Origin: Rhizobium sp. CG5
GTDB lineage: Bacteria > Pseudomonadota > Alphaproteobacteria > Rhizobiales > Rhizobiaceae
Length of the DNA: 64,000 bases
Direction of reading: 5' to 3'
Assembly (NCBI RefSeq): GCF_023701945.1
Contig: NZ_JABAEF010000011.1
Coordinates: forward strand, 124,001 to 188,000
Shown here: piece after piece, positions 17,980-27,321 of the stretch
Numbering within the stretch: position 1 is the stretch's first letter
Layout of the letters: each line of letters opens with the position of its first letter
The notes under the pieces: generated by a model
Seen by the model: the letters and a program-made list of their open reading frames with translations, nothing else
What the model was told of the DNA's origin: nothing
Database searches by the model: none
Made by a program: the position numbers and the translations under genes

Positions 17980-18996
17980 TCACTTCGCTTCAGCGATGAC
18001 TTTCTCGGCGTCGGCCTGGGAATATTCGACATTGGCCACGCCGCCTTCCTGGGTCGTCGCCAGGCTGGCATCAAGCGTATCCTGGCTGATGCTGAGGAAC
18101 GGCACGACCAGGTCCTTCTTGACGTCCTTGCCGTCGAGGATCTGCTGGGCGACCCAGAAGGCCAGCGTCGACACACCAGGCGCGATCGACACCGACATGG
18201 TCTCGTAGCCGTTGGCGTCCTTCTGTTCCTTCCACCATTTCAGCTCGTCCTGGCGGTTGCCCATGACGATGGTCGGCATGGGCCGCTTGGCGGCGGCAAA
18301 GGCCTGCGCCGCACCATAGCCGTCTCCACCCTGGGTTGCCACGGCGGCGATTTCGGGCAGGCTCGGCAGGATGCCGGCAACGGCCTTCTGCGCCACGTCC
18401 TGCGCCCAGTCGCCATGCACGGAGCCGACGATCTTGAACTGCGGGAATTGCTTGACGCCCTCGTGAATGCCGGCCGAGATCTCGTCATCGACGAAGACGC
18501 CGGCCAGACCGCGGATTTCCAGCACATTGCCGCCGGCCGGGATCTTCTTCGACAGGTATTCGATCTGGCTGCGGCCCATTTCCTTGAAGTTGACGGCGAT
18601 GCGCCAGGCGCAGGGCTCGGTGACGATGCCGTCGAACGACACGACGGTAATGCCGGCGTCGCAGGCTTCCTTGACCGCGCCGTTCAGCGCCGTCGGCGAA
18701 GCGGCATTGATGACGATCGCATCATAACCCTGCAGGATCATGTTCTGGATCTGGGCGGCCTGTTCGGTCGCCTGGTTTTCGGCCGTCGTGAACGGGTCGG
18801 CTGCCGCGACGATGCCGGACTTGACGGCTTCGCCGGTCACCTTTTCCCAGCTGGTCAACATGGCCTGGCGCCAGGAGTTGCCGGCATAGTTGTTGGACAA
18901 TGCAATCTTCTTGGCCGAGGTTTCGGCCATGGCCTGGATCGGCATGACGGCGAACGCAAGCGCGGCCGATGCCAGAAGCACCTTATGGAATGTCAT
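17980..18996 (-). CDS. Sugar ABC transporter periplasmic binding protein
   Basis: A 338-residue Peripla_BP_4 (ribose/galactose-type) binding protein. The signal peptide ends near AMA at residues 22-24. The first strand (KKIALSNNYAGNSWRQAML) and the hinge segments (GYDAIVINAASPTALNGAVKEA, and the VSFDG strand) match type I periplasmic binding folds. GGGAGAGAGAG sits just before the ATG. It is the first gene of the five-gene leftward operon. The sugar is unknown; the SMP-30-like protein at the end hints at a sugar that yields a lactone. Confidence 0.93.
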   Translation of the reverse strand: MTFHKVLLASAALAFAVMPIQAMAETSAKKIALSNNYAGNSWRQAMLTSWEKVTGEAVKSGIVAAADPFTTAENQATEQAAQIQNMILQGYDAIVINAASPTALNGAVKEACDAGITVVSFDGIVTEPCAWRIAVNFKEMGRSQIEYLSKKIPAGGNVLEIRGLAGVFVDDEISAGIHEGVKQFPQFKIVGSVHGDWAQDVAQKAVAGILPSLPEIAAVATQGGDGYGAAQAFAAAKRPMPTIVMGNRQDELKWWKEQKDANGYETMSVSIAPGVSTLAFWVAQQILDGKDVKKDLVVPFLSISQDTLDASLATTQEGGVANVEYSQADAEKVIAEAK

Positions 18997-19286
18997 CTCT
19001 CTCTCCCTGTTGATCCAGCCTCATCGGACCGGATCCTGTCATCCTGCCCGTGGCGGGCGGATGCGCCTTTTTGTGAACTGCCGAGCTTCCTCCTCTCAGC
19101 CGGGACAGGATGATATAGAAGAAGGAGATTGTATAGGAACTTCAAGGCAGCGACTTTGCGGTTTGTGCTGTAGATGGTGCGGGATCACGCAGGACGTGAC
19201 GCGCCGCTCGGCGCTTAGTAGGGATAAGAGGAGACCTGGGTTATAGCTGTGGAGGCAGCGGACGCCACGGGGAGGAGAACATCACC

Positions 19287-20537
19287 ATGCTGAAGATGGC
19301 GCCCACAGCGCTGCTCGACCATTATCTCGGCATATCGCGCCTTCTGGCCGGTCAGCTCGAGTTCCGCTCGGCCATCCGGGCTGTGGCCAAGGAAATCTCC
19401 CATATCATTCCCCACGATCACCTCGACGTCTGCATCATCATGCACGGCGGCAAATACCATACGGCCTATGAAACCGGGCTGGAGACCGCCTGGAGCACCC
19501 ACCCGCCGGCGCTTGTGTCGGGCAGCCCGATCCGCACCCTGCTCTGGGGCGAGGTCACGCATATCCTGACGGACGACGCTTGCCGCGATCCGCGCTTCAA
19601 TTTCGAAGGCGCCTTCGTGCGCCCGGTCTTCGACCAGGATCTGCGCAGCCGCATCCATGTGCCCTTGAAAGTGGAGGGTGACGTGATCGGTGCGCTCAGT
19701 TGCTCCTCCCATGAGACCGCTGCTTACACCATGGACGACATCGCCAATGCGCATTCGATCGCCGACCTGCTGTCGCCCTATTTCTTTGCGCTCAGGGCCG
19801 CCGAGCAGGCGCAGCGCTCGGCGATCGTCGAGGCCGAGGCCCGGGCCCGCGAGGAGGGCCTGCGGCTCGGTGCGCTGAATCTTACCGAAGCGCTGGAGCG
19901 AGAGCGGCAGCGCATCGGCATGGACCTGCACGACCAGACGCTGGCCGATCTGACGCGCCTGTCGCGCCGGCTGGAACGGCTGGCGCACGAGACGGAGGTG
20001 CCCGGCGAAGCCCTGGAGCCGCTGGCGCGCGGGCTGCAGCATTGCATGCAGGACCTGAGACAGATTATCGAGGAGGCCAAGCCCTCCGTGCTGCAGCTGT
20101 TCGGTTTTGTGCAAGCCGTTGAAAACCACCTCGACCGCTCGGTGCGCGACAGCGGTCTGTCGATCCTGACGGAACTGGTCGACGAGACCGACGGCGTCAT
20201 CGACAGTCTCGACCAGACCGTCTGCGTGGCCCTGTTTCGCATCATCCAGGAAGCGATCAACAATGCCGTGCGGCACTCCCAGGCCGGCCGGATCACGGTG
20301 CGGATGCGCGAGGTCGGCGGTGGCATTTCGATCCAGGTCGGCGACGACGGCATCGGCATCGAGAAACGGCGGCGGCGCAATGGCGGCGGCATCGACAACA
20401 TGAAGACCCGGGCGCGGCTGATCTCGGCCAAATTTTCGATCAGCGCCGGACACGACACGATCGGCACCGTTGTCGGCATCCATCTGCCGGTCGCAGCCGG
20501 AGCCCGGCGTATCTTGAACCAGAGGAGCGATGCATGA
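19287..20537 (+). CDS. Cytosolic GAF-domain sensor histidine kinase (NarL type)
   Basis: A 416-residue kinase without membrane segments. A GAF-like sensor domain covers about residues 15-165. A coiled linker and the HisKA_3 dimerisation helix follow with the phospho-acceptor His215 (G-M-D-L-H-D-Q), and then a HATPase_c domain (QEAINNAVRHS, DDGIGIE). GGAGGAG lies 9 nt before the ATG. It overlaps the response regulator by 4 bp and is divergent from the sugar operon across 290 nt, so it probably senses a cytosolic metabolite linked to that sugar. The sensed ligand is unknown. Confidence 0.9.
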   Translation: MLKMAPTALLDHYLGISRLLAGQLEFRSAIRAVAKEISHIIPHDHLDVCIIMHGGKYHTAYETGLETAWSTHPPALVSGSPIRTLLWGEVTHILTDDACRDPRFNFEGAFVRPVFDQDLRSRIHVPLKVEGDVIGALSCSSHETAAYTMDDIANAHSIADLLSPYFFALRAAEQAQRSAIVEAEARAREEGLRLGALNLTEALERERQRIGMDLHDQTLADLTRLSRRLERLAHETEVPGEALEPLARGLQHCMQDLRQIIEEAKPSVLQLFGFVQAVENHLDRSVRDSGLSILTELVDETDGVIDSLDQTVCVALFRIIQEAINNAVRHSQAGRITVRMREVGGGISIQVGDDGIGIEKRRRRNGGGIDNMKTRARLISAKFSISAGHDTIGTVVGIHLPVAAGARRILNQRSDA

Positions 20538-21253
20538 AGGTTCTCATTGTCGAGGATGATCCCCTCCACCGCTCCTACCTGCATGAGGCGGTGTGCGCCG
20601 CCTTGCCGGAATGTGAAACGGTGATCGAGGCCGAAAGCGGCAATGCCGGTGAGAAGCTGGCACGGGACCACAAATCCGCGCATATCGTCATGGATCTGCA
20701 GATGAACAATCGCAATGGCATCGAGGCAGCACGCACCATCTGGAAAGAGCGCCCCGATACCCGCATCCTGTTCTGGTCCAACTATTCCGACGAAGCCTAT
20801 GTGCGCGGCGTGTCGCGCATCGTCCCGGACGGTGCGGCCTATGGCTATGTCCTGAAGTCGGCCTCGGACGAGCGGTTGAGGCTTGCCCTGCGCAGCATCT
20901 TTGTCGAGGCGCAATGCGTCATCGACCGTGAAGTGCGCGGCATGCAGCAGAAAAGCCTCGGCCAGGCCAAGGGCTTCAGCGACACCGAATATGAGATCCT
21001 CATCGACATCGCGCTGGGTCTTACCGATCGCGCCATTGCACGCCGCCGCAATCTGTCGCTTCGCAGCGTTCAGAACCGGCTGCAGCAGCTCTACGAAAAG
21101 CTCGGCGTCTACCAGGCGCCTCTTGAAGACCATGACGAAAGCCGGTTCAATCTGCGGGCCCGCGCAGTGACCGTCGCCCTACTGCGCAAACTGCTCAACT
21201 ACAGCGCGCTCGAGCGGGCGGAAGCCGAGCTGGAGGAATGGCTGGCGCAGTGA
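20534..21253 (+). CDS. LuxR-type response regulator
   Basis: A 239-residue regulator. The receiver domain has the acidic pair D8-D9, phospho-acceptor D54 (HIVMDLQMNNRNG) and Lys in YVLKSA. The C-terminal HTH is LuxR-like (FSDTEYEILIDIALGLTDRAIARRRNLSLRSVQNRLQQLYEKLGV) but lacks the usual 'LT.RE.EVL' opening and carries a C-terminal extension of about 40 residues. It is coupled to the upstream GAF kinase. The divergent sugar ABC operon is the obvious candidate target. Confidence 0.88.
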   Translation: MKVLIVEDDPLHRSYLHEAVCAALPECETVIEAESGNAGEKLARDHKSAHIVMDLQMNNRNGIEAARTIWKERPDTRILFWSNYSDEAYVRGVSRIVPDGAAYGYVLKSASDERLRLALRSIFVEAQCVIDREVRGMQQKSLGQAKGFSDTEYEILIDIALGLTDRAIARRRNLSLRSVQNRLQQLYEKLGVYQAPLEDHDESRFNLRARAVTVALLRKLLNYSALERAEAELEEWLAQ

Positions 21254-21347
21254 CCACCTGGGCCCCTCCATGAGTTACCAGGAGCGGGGTTGGGCAGACC
21301 GCGCCGACCTCTTTGAATTGGGCAGCGGAGAAAAACGGGCAGAACCT

Positions 21348-21384
21348 CCGCCGGCGAGACAACCGTGTTCAAGAACGCCGGCGG
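21348..21384. terminator. GC-rich inverted repeat between convergent operons
   Basis: CCGCCGGCG and CGCCGGCGG form a 9-bp perfect stem with a 19-nt loop between the rightward regulator gene and the leftward FAD oxidase gene. There is no T-run on either strand, so it is at best a factor-dependent or weak terminator. Confidence 0.3.
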
Positions 21385-21409
21385 CGAAAGATCGCCGTGG
21401 CCGCCCGTG

Positions 21410-22828
21410 TCAAGCGGACGGCAGGTCGAAGACCTTGCCGGGGTTGAGGATGCCCTGAGGGTCGAGCGCCCGTTTCAGGGTCGCCATCAGCGCAAGTTCT
21501 TCCGGTGTCCGGGTATAGGACAGATAGGGCTTCTTGACGGTCCCAATGCCATGCTCGGCAGAGACCGTGCCCCCGAATTCCCGGACGGTTTCATAGACGA
21601 TGCGGGCGATCTCGGCGGATGGTTGGGGCGAGGCTCCTCGCTGCAGCGCGACGATGTGAATGTTGCCGTCGCCGATATGACCGTAATAGACCGACAGCAT
21701 GTCGGGCAGCGCATCGGCGAGGCGCGCCCGGCAGATTTGTGCAAATTCATCCATGCGGGCGACAGGCAGGCCAATGTCGAAGGCGACGTGCGGACCGAGC
21801 ACGGTCTGGAACTCGCCGGCGGCATCCCGTGTGCGCCAGAACATGGTGACGTCCGCCATGCTCTGCGAAATCGCCGCGTCCTCGATGAGGCCTGCCCCGA
21901 ACTGGGTCTCCAGCCATTCCATGAAACGCGGCCCGTCGACATCCTCCGACAAACCCTGCGCCTCCAGCAGAACGTAGAAGGCATGTTCGCCGGCAATCGG
22001 CTTGCGGATGCCCTTGACGGTCTCGGTCGCTTCCCTCCAATAGTCGGGCCACATCACTTCGAAGGCAGAGAGCAGCGGGCCAAGACCGCGCCGGGCGGCG
22101 CCGAGCAGCGAGACGACATGTTCGTAGCTTGCCACGCCGCACAGCGCAGCAAGCGTGCATCCGGGACGGGGCTGCAGCCGAAGGACCGTCCGGGTGATGA
22201 TGCCGAGCGTCCCTTCGGAGCCGATGAACAGCTGTTTCAGGTCGTAGCCGGCATTGTTCTTGATCATCTTGTTGAGGCTGGTCACCAGCGTGCCGTCGGC
22301 CAGCACATATTCAAGCCCCAGAACCATCTCGCGCGCCATGCCATAGCGGATCACGCGATTGCCGCCGGCATTCGTGCCGAGATTGCCACCGATGACGCAG
22401 CTGCCGCGGGCGCCGAGGTCGAGCGGCACGAAGAAACCCGCTTCCTGCGCCGCCATCTGGATCACCTCGAGCGGTGTCCCTGCCCTGACGGTCATGGTCG
22501 CTGCGGCCGGATCGATTTCCTCGATGCCGGTCAGCCGCTCGACGGAAAGGGCGACCGCGCCTTCGATCGGATGGGCGCCACCGGCAAGCCCCGTCAGGCC
22601 GCCCTGCGGCACGACGGCAACACCATGCATCGAGCAGATGCGCATGGCGGTCGCCACGCCCTCGGGCGTATTGGGCCTGACAAGCGCAATCGGCCTGATC
22701 GCCGGCAGGAAGCTGGTATCGGCCCCGTTGCGAACGGGTATGTCGTCGCCGACGAGGCAGGTCGCGGATGGAAAATGCGCGACGAGCGCGGCAATGCAGG
22801 CGGTCTGGTTTGGAGAGAGGCTGGACAT
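21410..22828 (-). CDS. FAD-binding 2-hydroxyacid dehydrogenase (GlcD/D-lactate dehydrogenase family)
   Basis: A 472-residue flavoprotein of the FAD_binding_4 / FAD-oxidase_C family (GlcD, D-lactate, D-2-hydroxyglutarate dehydrogenases). The FAD-binding part shows GGLTGLAGGAHP, GNLGTNAGGNRVIRYG and NNAGYDLKQLFIGSEGTLGI. The C-terminal metal/substrate motifs are YYGHIGDGNIHI and SAEHGIGTVKKPYL. It oxidises a D-2-hydroxy acid to the 2-oxo acid and passes electrons to a quinone or electron-transfer protein. It is the last gene of the TRAP operon, so the imported compound or a product of it is probably a D-2-hydroxy acid. Confidence 0.9.
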   Translation of the reverse strand: MSSLSPNQTACIAALVAHFPSATCLVGDDIPVRNGADTSFLPAIRPIALVRPNTPEGVATAMRICSMHGVAVVPQGGLTGLAGGAHPIEGAVALSVERLTGIEEIDPAAATMTVRAGTPLEVIQMAAQEAGFFVPLDLGARGSCVIGGNLGTNAGGNRVIRYGMAREMVLGLEYVLADGTLVTSLNKMIKNNAGYDLKQLFIGSEGTLGIITRTVLRLQPRPGCTLAALCGVASYEHVVSLLGAARRGLGPLLSAFEVMWPDYWREATETVKGIRKPIAGEHAFYVLLEAQGLSEDVDGPRFMEWLETQFGAGLIEDAAISQSMADVTMFWRTRDAAGEFQTVLGPHVAFDIGLPVARMDEFAQICRARLADALPDMLSVYYGHIGDGNIHIVALQRGASPQPSAEIARIVYETVREFGGTVSAEHGIGTVKKPYLSYTRTPEELALMATLKRALDPQGILNPGKVFDLPSA

Positions 22829-22852
22829 GGGTTCACCTGGTTGGAAGAAATA

Positions 22853-22877
22853 CCCCGCCGCCTGGAAAGCGACGGGG
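22853..22877 (-). terminator. Intercistronic hairpin after the TRAP binding-protein gene
   Basis: CCCCGCCGC pairs with GCGACGGGG (one mismatch) around a 7-nt loop, 9 nt after the stop codon of the leftward DctP-like gene and before the FAD oxidase gene. No T-run. It is the same arrangement as after the other binding-protein genes in this window. Confidence 0.55.
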
Positions 22878-22885
22878 CGGCACGG

Positions 22886-23902
22886 TTATTGACCGCGAAC
22901 GGCCTTCAGTTCGGCCATCAGCTTGTCGAGGTTTTCCTGGCCGACAGTCTGGATCGCGGCTTCATAGACGGGCGCGACCACTTCGCGCAGCTTGGCGACT
23001 TCCGCTTCCGGCAGCTCGGATACCTCCATGCCGTGTGCCTTCAGCTCTTCCAGGGCCTCGTTCACGGCCGCGCGCGACCGAGCGATCTGGGCGACACGGC
23101 CCTCCTGGGCGCAGGTCTTCAGCAAGGCCTGTTCATCGGCATTGAGTTTATCCCACACCATTTTGGAGATCAGCACAGGCGTCGGCGAATAGGCATGGCG
23201 CGTCAGGGTCAGATACTTCTGTACCTCGTAGAACCGGCTCGCCTGAATGAGCGGAAGCGGGTTTTCCTGCCCATCGACCGCCTTGGTTTCGAGCGCGGTG
23301 AACACTTCGCCGAAGGCCATCGGAACCGGGTTGGAGCCAAGGCGGCGGAAGGTGTCGAGAAAGATGTTGTTCTGCATCACCCGGAAATTCAGCCCCTGAA
23401 AGTCGGAAACGGCAGCGATCGGGCGCTTGGAATTGGTGGCGTTACGGAAGCCGTTTTCCCAGATCGACAGCAGGATCAGGTCGTGCGCCGGCATTTTCGA
23501 TGCCACATAATCGAAGAACGGCCCCGTCATGATGGCGTCCACCTCTTCGTCATTGGCGAAGAGGAACGGCAGTTCGAACGTGCTCATCGCCGGCTCGATA
23601 CCGCCGATCGCAGCCGCGCCCGTCACCACCATTTCCAGCGAGCCGGAGCGCACCGACTGCGTGGCTTCGGCGTCATCGCCGAGCTGGCCGTTATAGAAAC
23701 CACGAAGCTTCATGTTTCCGTCCGTCGCCTTTTCCAGGCAGGCGGACATTCCCTTGATGCCGGCGGAAACCGGGTGGTCTTCGGCAGCGCCGTTCGACAC
23801 CTTGAAGGTGTGGCTGCCATATTCGGCGCGAGCCGGCACGGCCGACAAGGCCGTGGCCAGGGCAAGCGCCGAAACCGCGATGAGATTGGTGGAGCGTTTC
23901 AT
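22886..23902 (-). CDS. TRAP transporter substrate-binding protein (DctP family)
   Basis: A 338-residue periplasmic receptor of a tripartite ATP-independent transporter. The signal peptide spans about residues 1-26 (ending ARA). Family features are the N-terminal 'HP...G' strand, the GLNFRVMQNNIFLDTFRRLGSNPVPMAFGEVFTALETKAVDGQENPL block with the carboxylate-binding Arg, and a long C-terminal helix. The start at 23902 follows GGAGG by 8 nt. It delivers an organic acid to the DctQM membrane pair encoded upstream. Unusually, the receptor gene comes after the membrane genes here. Confidence 0.93.
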   Translation of the reverse strand: MKRSTNLIAVSALALATALSAVPARAEYGSHTFKVSNGAAEDHPVSAGIKGMSACLEKATDGNMKLRGFYNGQLGDDAEATQSVRSGSLEMVVTGAAAIGGIEPAMSTFELPFLFANDEEVDAIMTGPFFDYVASKMPAHDLILLSIWENGFRNATNSKRPIAAVSDFQGLNFRVMQNNIFLDTFRRLGSNPVPMAFGEVFTALETKAVDGQENPLPLIQASRFYEVQKYLTLTRHAYSPTPVLISKMVWDKLNADEQALLKTCAQEGRVAQIARSRAAVNEALEELKAHGMEVSELPEAEVAKLREVVAPVYEAAIQTVGQENLDKLMAELKAVRGQ

Positions 23903-23958
23903 CTTTTCATTTCCTCCCTTGGAAAGACAAAGTGCAGATGGACTGACCGGACCCCGCC

Positions 23959-25236
23959 TCAGCGCAGCCAGGCCATTGGGGCTAGAACCAGCTCGGGGAA
24001 TATGACGAGCAGGAACATGACGAAGACCTGGGCGCCAAGGAATGGCAGGGCGCCCATCATGACGCGGTGCATCGAGACATTGGACACGCCGGAGGCGACC
24101 GACAGCACGATGCCGACCGGCGGTGTCACCAGGCCAATGGCGTTGTTGATGACGAACAGCACGCCGAAATAGATCGGGTCTATGCCGGCGGCGGTGACCA
24201 CCGGCAGCAGGACCGGCGCGAGGATCAGGATGGTCGGGCCCATGTCGAGCGCGGTGCCGACGGCCAGCACAAGAAGCATGATGACGAACATCAACAGCTT
24301 GGGGTGGCCGATGAGTGGCTCGACGATATTGAGCACTATGCCCGAAAGGTCGGCGATCGAGATGAACCATGAGGTTGCCAGCGCGGCTGCGGCGAGCAGC
24401 ATGACGACGGACGTCGTCAGCGCCGCATTGCGGAACGCGTCGAACAGATGGGAGACCTTCAGCTCGCGGTAGACGAACATGCCGACGAACAGGGCATAGA
24501 CGGCGGCGACGACGGCCGCTTCGGTCGGCGTGACGACCCCGAAGCGGATGCCGCCCAGGATGATGACCGGCAGTCCGAGCGACCACAGCGCCTGATAGGT
24601 AACCTTGATGCGTTGCGGCCAGCTCTGGCGCGGCAGAGGGGCGACATTGTCCCGCTGGGCGACGATCAGCCAGGCGATCAGCGCGCCAAGACCCATCATG
24701 ATGCCGGGCACGATACCGGCCATGAACAGCTGGGTGATGGACAGATTGGTCGCGACGCCAAGAATGATATAGGCGATCGACGGCGGAATGATCGGCGCGA
24801 TGATACCGCCGGAGGCCAGAAGGCCCACTGAACGGGCTTCGTCATGCCCGGCGGCCCGCATCATCGGCAACAGAATGGCGATCAGCGCCGCTGTGTCTGC
24901 CGCCGCCGAGCCCGACAGCGAGGCCAGGATGATGGCGGCGAAGATGGCCACGACCCCCAGGCCGCCGCGGAGATGGCCGACAAAGGCCATCGCGAAGGCG
25001 ATGATGCGCTTCGACATGCCGCCGGCATTCATCAGCTCACCGGCGAGCAGGAAGAAGGGAATGGCGAGCAGGGCAAAGCTGTTGGCCCCGACGACAAGGC
25101 GCTGGGTGATGATCTGCGTGTCGAACATGTCGAGCGTGATGCCCATGGCGACAGCACAGATGATGAGGGCGAATGCGACGGGAACGCCGGTGGCCAGCGT
25201 CACTCCGAGCGTGACGAGGAAGATGACCAGGCTCAT
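23959..25236 (-). CDS. TRAP transporter large permease (DctM family)
   Basis: A 425-residue, about 12-helix membrane subunit that couples solute import to a sodium or proton gradient. Conserved parts include ALLAIPFFLLAGELMNAGGMSKRII, LSGSAAADTAAL, GIIAPIIPPSIAYIILG and ALDMGPTILILAPVLLPV. The start at 25236 overlaps the DctQ stop as ATGA; a longer frame upstream is not DctM-like. It forms the channel with the small subunit encoded upstream. Confidence 0.94.
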   Translation of the reverse strand: MSLVIFLVTLGVTLATGVPVAFALIICAVAMGITLDMFDTQIITQRLVVGANSFALLAIPFFLLAGELMNAGGMSKRIIAFAMAFVGHLRGGLGVVAIFAAIILASLSGSAAADTAALIAILLPMMRAAGHDEARSVGLLASGGIIAPIIPPSIAYIILGVATNLSITQLFMAGIVPGIMMGLGALIAWLIVAQRDNVAPLPRQSWPQRIKVTYQALWSLGLPVIILGGIRFGVVTPTEAAVVAAVYALFVGMFVYRELKVSHLFDAFRNAALTTSVVMLLAAAALATSWFISIADLSGIVLNIVEPLIGHPKLLMFVIMLLVLAVGTALDMGPTILILAPVLLPVVTAAGIDPIYFGVLFVINNAIGLVTPPVGIVLSVASGVSNVSMHRVMMGALPFLGAQVFVMFLLVIFPELVLAPMAWLR

Positions 25237-25736
25237 TCGTGGATCTCCCCGACGCTTTCGGGAAGATCGTTGATGCGACCCGTCATGTATCCGATCATCC
25301 GCTGGGCCGCCATCAGTCCGACACAGAGGCTCATCGGCACGACGACGCCGAATAGCCAGCTCATCGGCAGACCGGTCACCGGCGCGATATTGGTGGCATT
25401 GACCTTCCACTGCATCACCGTACCGAACAGGATCAGGACGCAGCAGCCGACGACCAGCGCATTGGCGGTGGCCAGCAGGACGCGGCGCGCGCCCGGCCCG
25501 ACGGAGACCACCAGCAGGTCGAATCCCATATGAAGATTGCGGCGCATGGCCGAAATCGAACCGAGAAAAATCAGCCAGACGAAGAAGAAGCGGGACATTT
25601 CCTCCGAAATGTCGATACCCGACTGAAAGCCGTAGCGCAGCACGACATTGCCGAACACCATGACGGTCATGCCGGCGAGCAGCAGGACCAGGAGCCAGTC
25701 CAGCCCCTTGAATAAAAGATCTATTGCCTGTTTCAA
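25233..25736 (-). CDS. TRAP transporter small permease (DctQ family)
   Basis: A 167-residue four-helix membrane subunit. It shows the DctQ pattern of a first helix (LLVLLLAGMTVMVFGNVVLRY), a WLIFLGSISAMRRNLHMGFDLL segment and two later helices. It overlaps both the dehydrogenase gene upstream and DctM downstream by 4 bp. It is required for assembly and function of the TRAP importer together with the large permease. Confidence 0.92.
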   Translation of the reverse strand: MKQAIDLLFKGLDWLLVLLLAGMTVMVFGNVVLRYGFQSGIDISEEMSRFFFVWLIFLGSISAMRRNLHMGFDLLVVSVGPGARRVLLATANALVVGCCVLILFGTVMQWKVNATNIAPVTGLPMSWLFGVVVPMSLCVGLMAAQRMIGYMTGRINDLPESVGEIHE

Positions 25737-26458
25737 ATCCGTCCTCCCGAAACGCGGATTGTCTCTCCCGTGGTATAAGGCGCGCCGAAGAGCAGCCAGC
25801 CGGCCGCCTCGGCAACATCGGCGGGCGAGCCCAGCCTCTTTTGCGGAATAGCGGCCACGACCTCGTTCATGGCAGCCTCCGAGGCGAACACCCCCCTTTG
25901 CATGTCTGTTTCGATAATGCCCGGCGCGATGGCATTGACGCGGATGGCCGGCGCCAGATCGCGCGCCATGGCACGCGTCAGCGCAAGCACCGCGCCCTTC
26001 GTGGCGCCATAGACCGACAGGCCCGGCGCACCGCCGTTGAAGCCGGCAATCGACGCCATGTTGACGATGGCGGCATCCGCATGGGGTCGCCTGGCCTTCA
26101 GGAAGGCCGACGTGACCAGCAGCAGGCCGCGCAGGTTGACCGAGAGGACCCGGTCGATCTCGATGGCGTCCATCTCGTCGAATCCCATCTTGCGGCCAAG
26201 GACGCCCGCATTGTTGACGAGATGGGTCGGCGCCCAGTCGCCGACGGCAACGCCGAGGCCCTTTTCGATCGACGATGTATCCGCGATATCGACGACCTCA
26301 CCGCGCGCCAGGTCCCCAAGCGATGCCAGGCTTGCCGCAAGAGCGTCGCCATCGGCATCCAAGAGCACGCAGCGATGTCCGAGCCCGATGACGGTTCGCG
26401 CCACCGCAAGACCGATGCCGCGGGCTCCGCCGGTGATCAGGATGCAGGCGGTGCTCAT
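25733..26458 (-). CDS. SDR-family oxidoreductase
   Basis: A 241-residue classical short-chain dehydrogenase. It has the nucleotide-binding motif TGGARGIG, an NNAG motif (NNAGVLG), the catalytic Tyr and Lys in YGATKGA with a Ser region upstream (MASIAGFNG), and the C-terminal structural pattern APGIIETDM. It probably oxidises or reduces a hydroxy group of the imported acid with NAD(P). It is coupled by 4-bp overlaps to the lyase gene upstream and DctQ downstream. Confidence 0.9.
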   Translation of the reverse strand: MSTACILITGGARGIGLAVARTVIGLGHRCVLLDADGDALAASLASLGDLARGEVVDIADTSSIEKGLGVAVGDWAPTHLVNNAGVLGRKMGFDEMDAIEIDRVLSVNLRGLLLVTSAFLKARRPHADAAIVNMASIAGFNGGAPGLSVYGATKGAVLALTRAMARDLAPAIRVNAIAPGIIETDMQRGVFASEAAMNEVVAAIPQKRLGSPADVAEAAGWLLFGAPYTTGETIRVSGGRI

Positions 26459-27321
26459 GCACCGAACCTGTCGCCGAGAGCCTGATGCTCGGCCAGGCCG
26501 ACCACCTTGGAAAATTCGCTGTAGCTCATCGACGGCGGGCCACCTGCCGGCGTCCCCGCCGTCGCCAGATGGGCAAGCGCGTCGGCGGCAGCACGGGCTG
26601 CCGAAAACAGGGTGGTGACGGCATAGAAGACCACCGTAAACCCCATGGCCTCGAGGTCCAAGCGCGTCAGCGCGGTGGTCTCGTTGCCATCGACGATCGA
26701 AACCACTTTCGGCCCCTCAAGACCGCGCGCCACGGCTTCGACCTCGGCGACGGTTTTTATACCGTCGACGAAGACCAGATCGACTCCGCTATCCTGATAA
26801 CGCTTGGCGCGGTCGATCGCTTCCGCCGCGCCGAGCGAGGGCAAGGCGTCCGTGCGGCCTATGACGAGGAGGGGGTGCTCTGCCCTTGCCGCGACCGCGG
26901 CCCTAAGGCGCGCCGCCGCCTCCGTCGCATCCACGAGTTTGATGCCGGCGAGCTGACCGCAACGCTTTGGCGCGACCTGGTCTTCGAGATGAAGCGCCGC
27001 GACACCGGCTTGAACATATTCCTCGACCGTGCGCGTGATGTTGGAGACACCGCCATAACCGGTATCGGCATCGGCGATCACCGGAATGTCGACCGCGCGC
27101 ACCATGTTGCGTGCCTGTTCCGCCATTTCGCTTAAGGTCAGAAGGCCGATATCGGGTTGACCGAGCCGCATCGCGGTAGCGCCAAACCCGGTCATGTAGA
27201 CGGCGGGAAAGCCGGCCTGCGCGACAAGCCTGGCGGTGAAGGCGTCCGGCGCACCGGGCGCCGCAACAATCCGGCGAGCATTCAGAAGCTCGCGGAGAGC
27301 CAGTGCCTGGTTGCGCATCAC
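26455..27321 (-). CDS. Isocitrate lyase/PEP-mutase superfamily lyase
   Basis: A 288-residue enzyme of the ICL/PEPM superfamily (methylisocitrate lyase, 2,3-dimethylmalate lyase, oxaloacetate decarboxylase, PEP mutase). The metal-binding strand has D84 and D86 (IADADTGYGG). The catalytic loop reads K-R-C121-G-Q, where lyases usually have K-K/R-C-G-H. The Cys argues for C-C lyase activity rather than a mutase, which would lack it; the Gln in place of His is unusual. Pyruvate or an analogue is the likely product. It overlaps the regulator gene upstream and the SDR gene downstream by 4 bp. Confidence 0.85.
   Translation of the reverse strand: MMRNQALALRELLNARRIVAAPGAPDAFTARLVAQAGFPAVYMTGFGATAMRLGQPDIGLLTLSEMAEQARNMVRAVDIPVIADADTGYGGVSNITRTVEEYVQAGVAALHLEDQVAPKRCGQLAGIKLVDATEAAARLRAAVAARAEHPLLVIGRTDALPSLGAAEAIDRAKRYQDSGVDLVFVDGIKTVAEVEAVARGLEGPKVVSIVDGNETTALTRLDLEAMGFTVVFYAVTTLFSAARAAADALAHLATAGTPAGGPPSMSYSEFSKVVGLAEHQALGDRFGA

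Noticed and set aside
21365..24172. A 935-codon open frame on the plus strand
   Set aside because: It lies antisense to the FAD oxidase and DctP genes, has the His/Arg/Gly/Asp-rich composition of an antisense shadow in high-GC DNA, and shows no domain.
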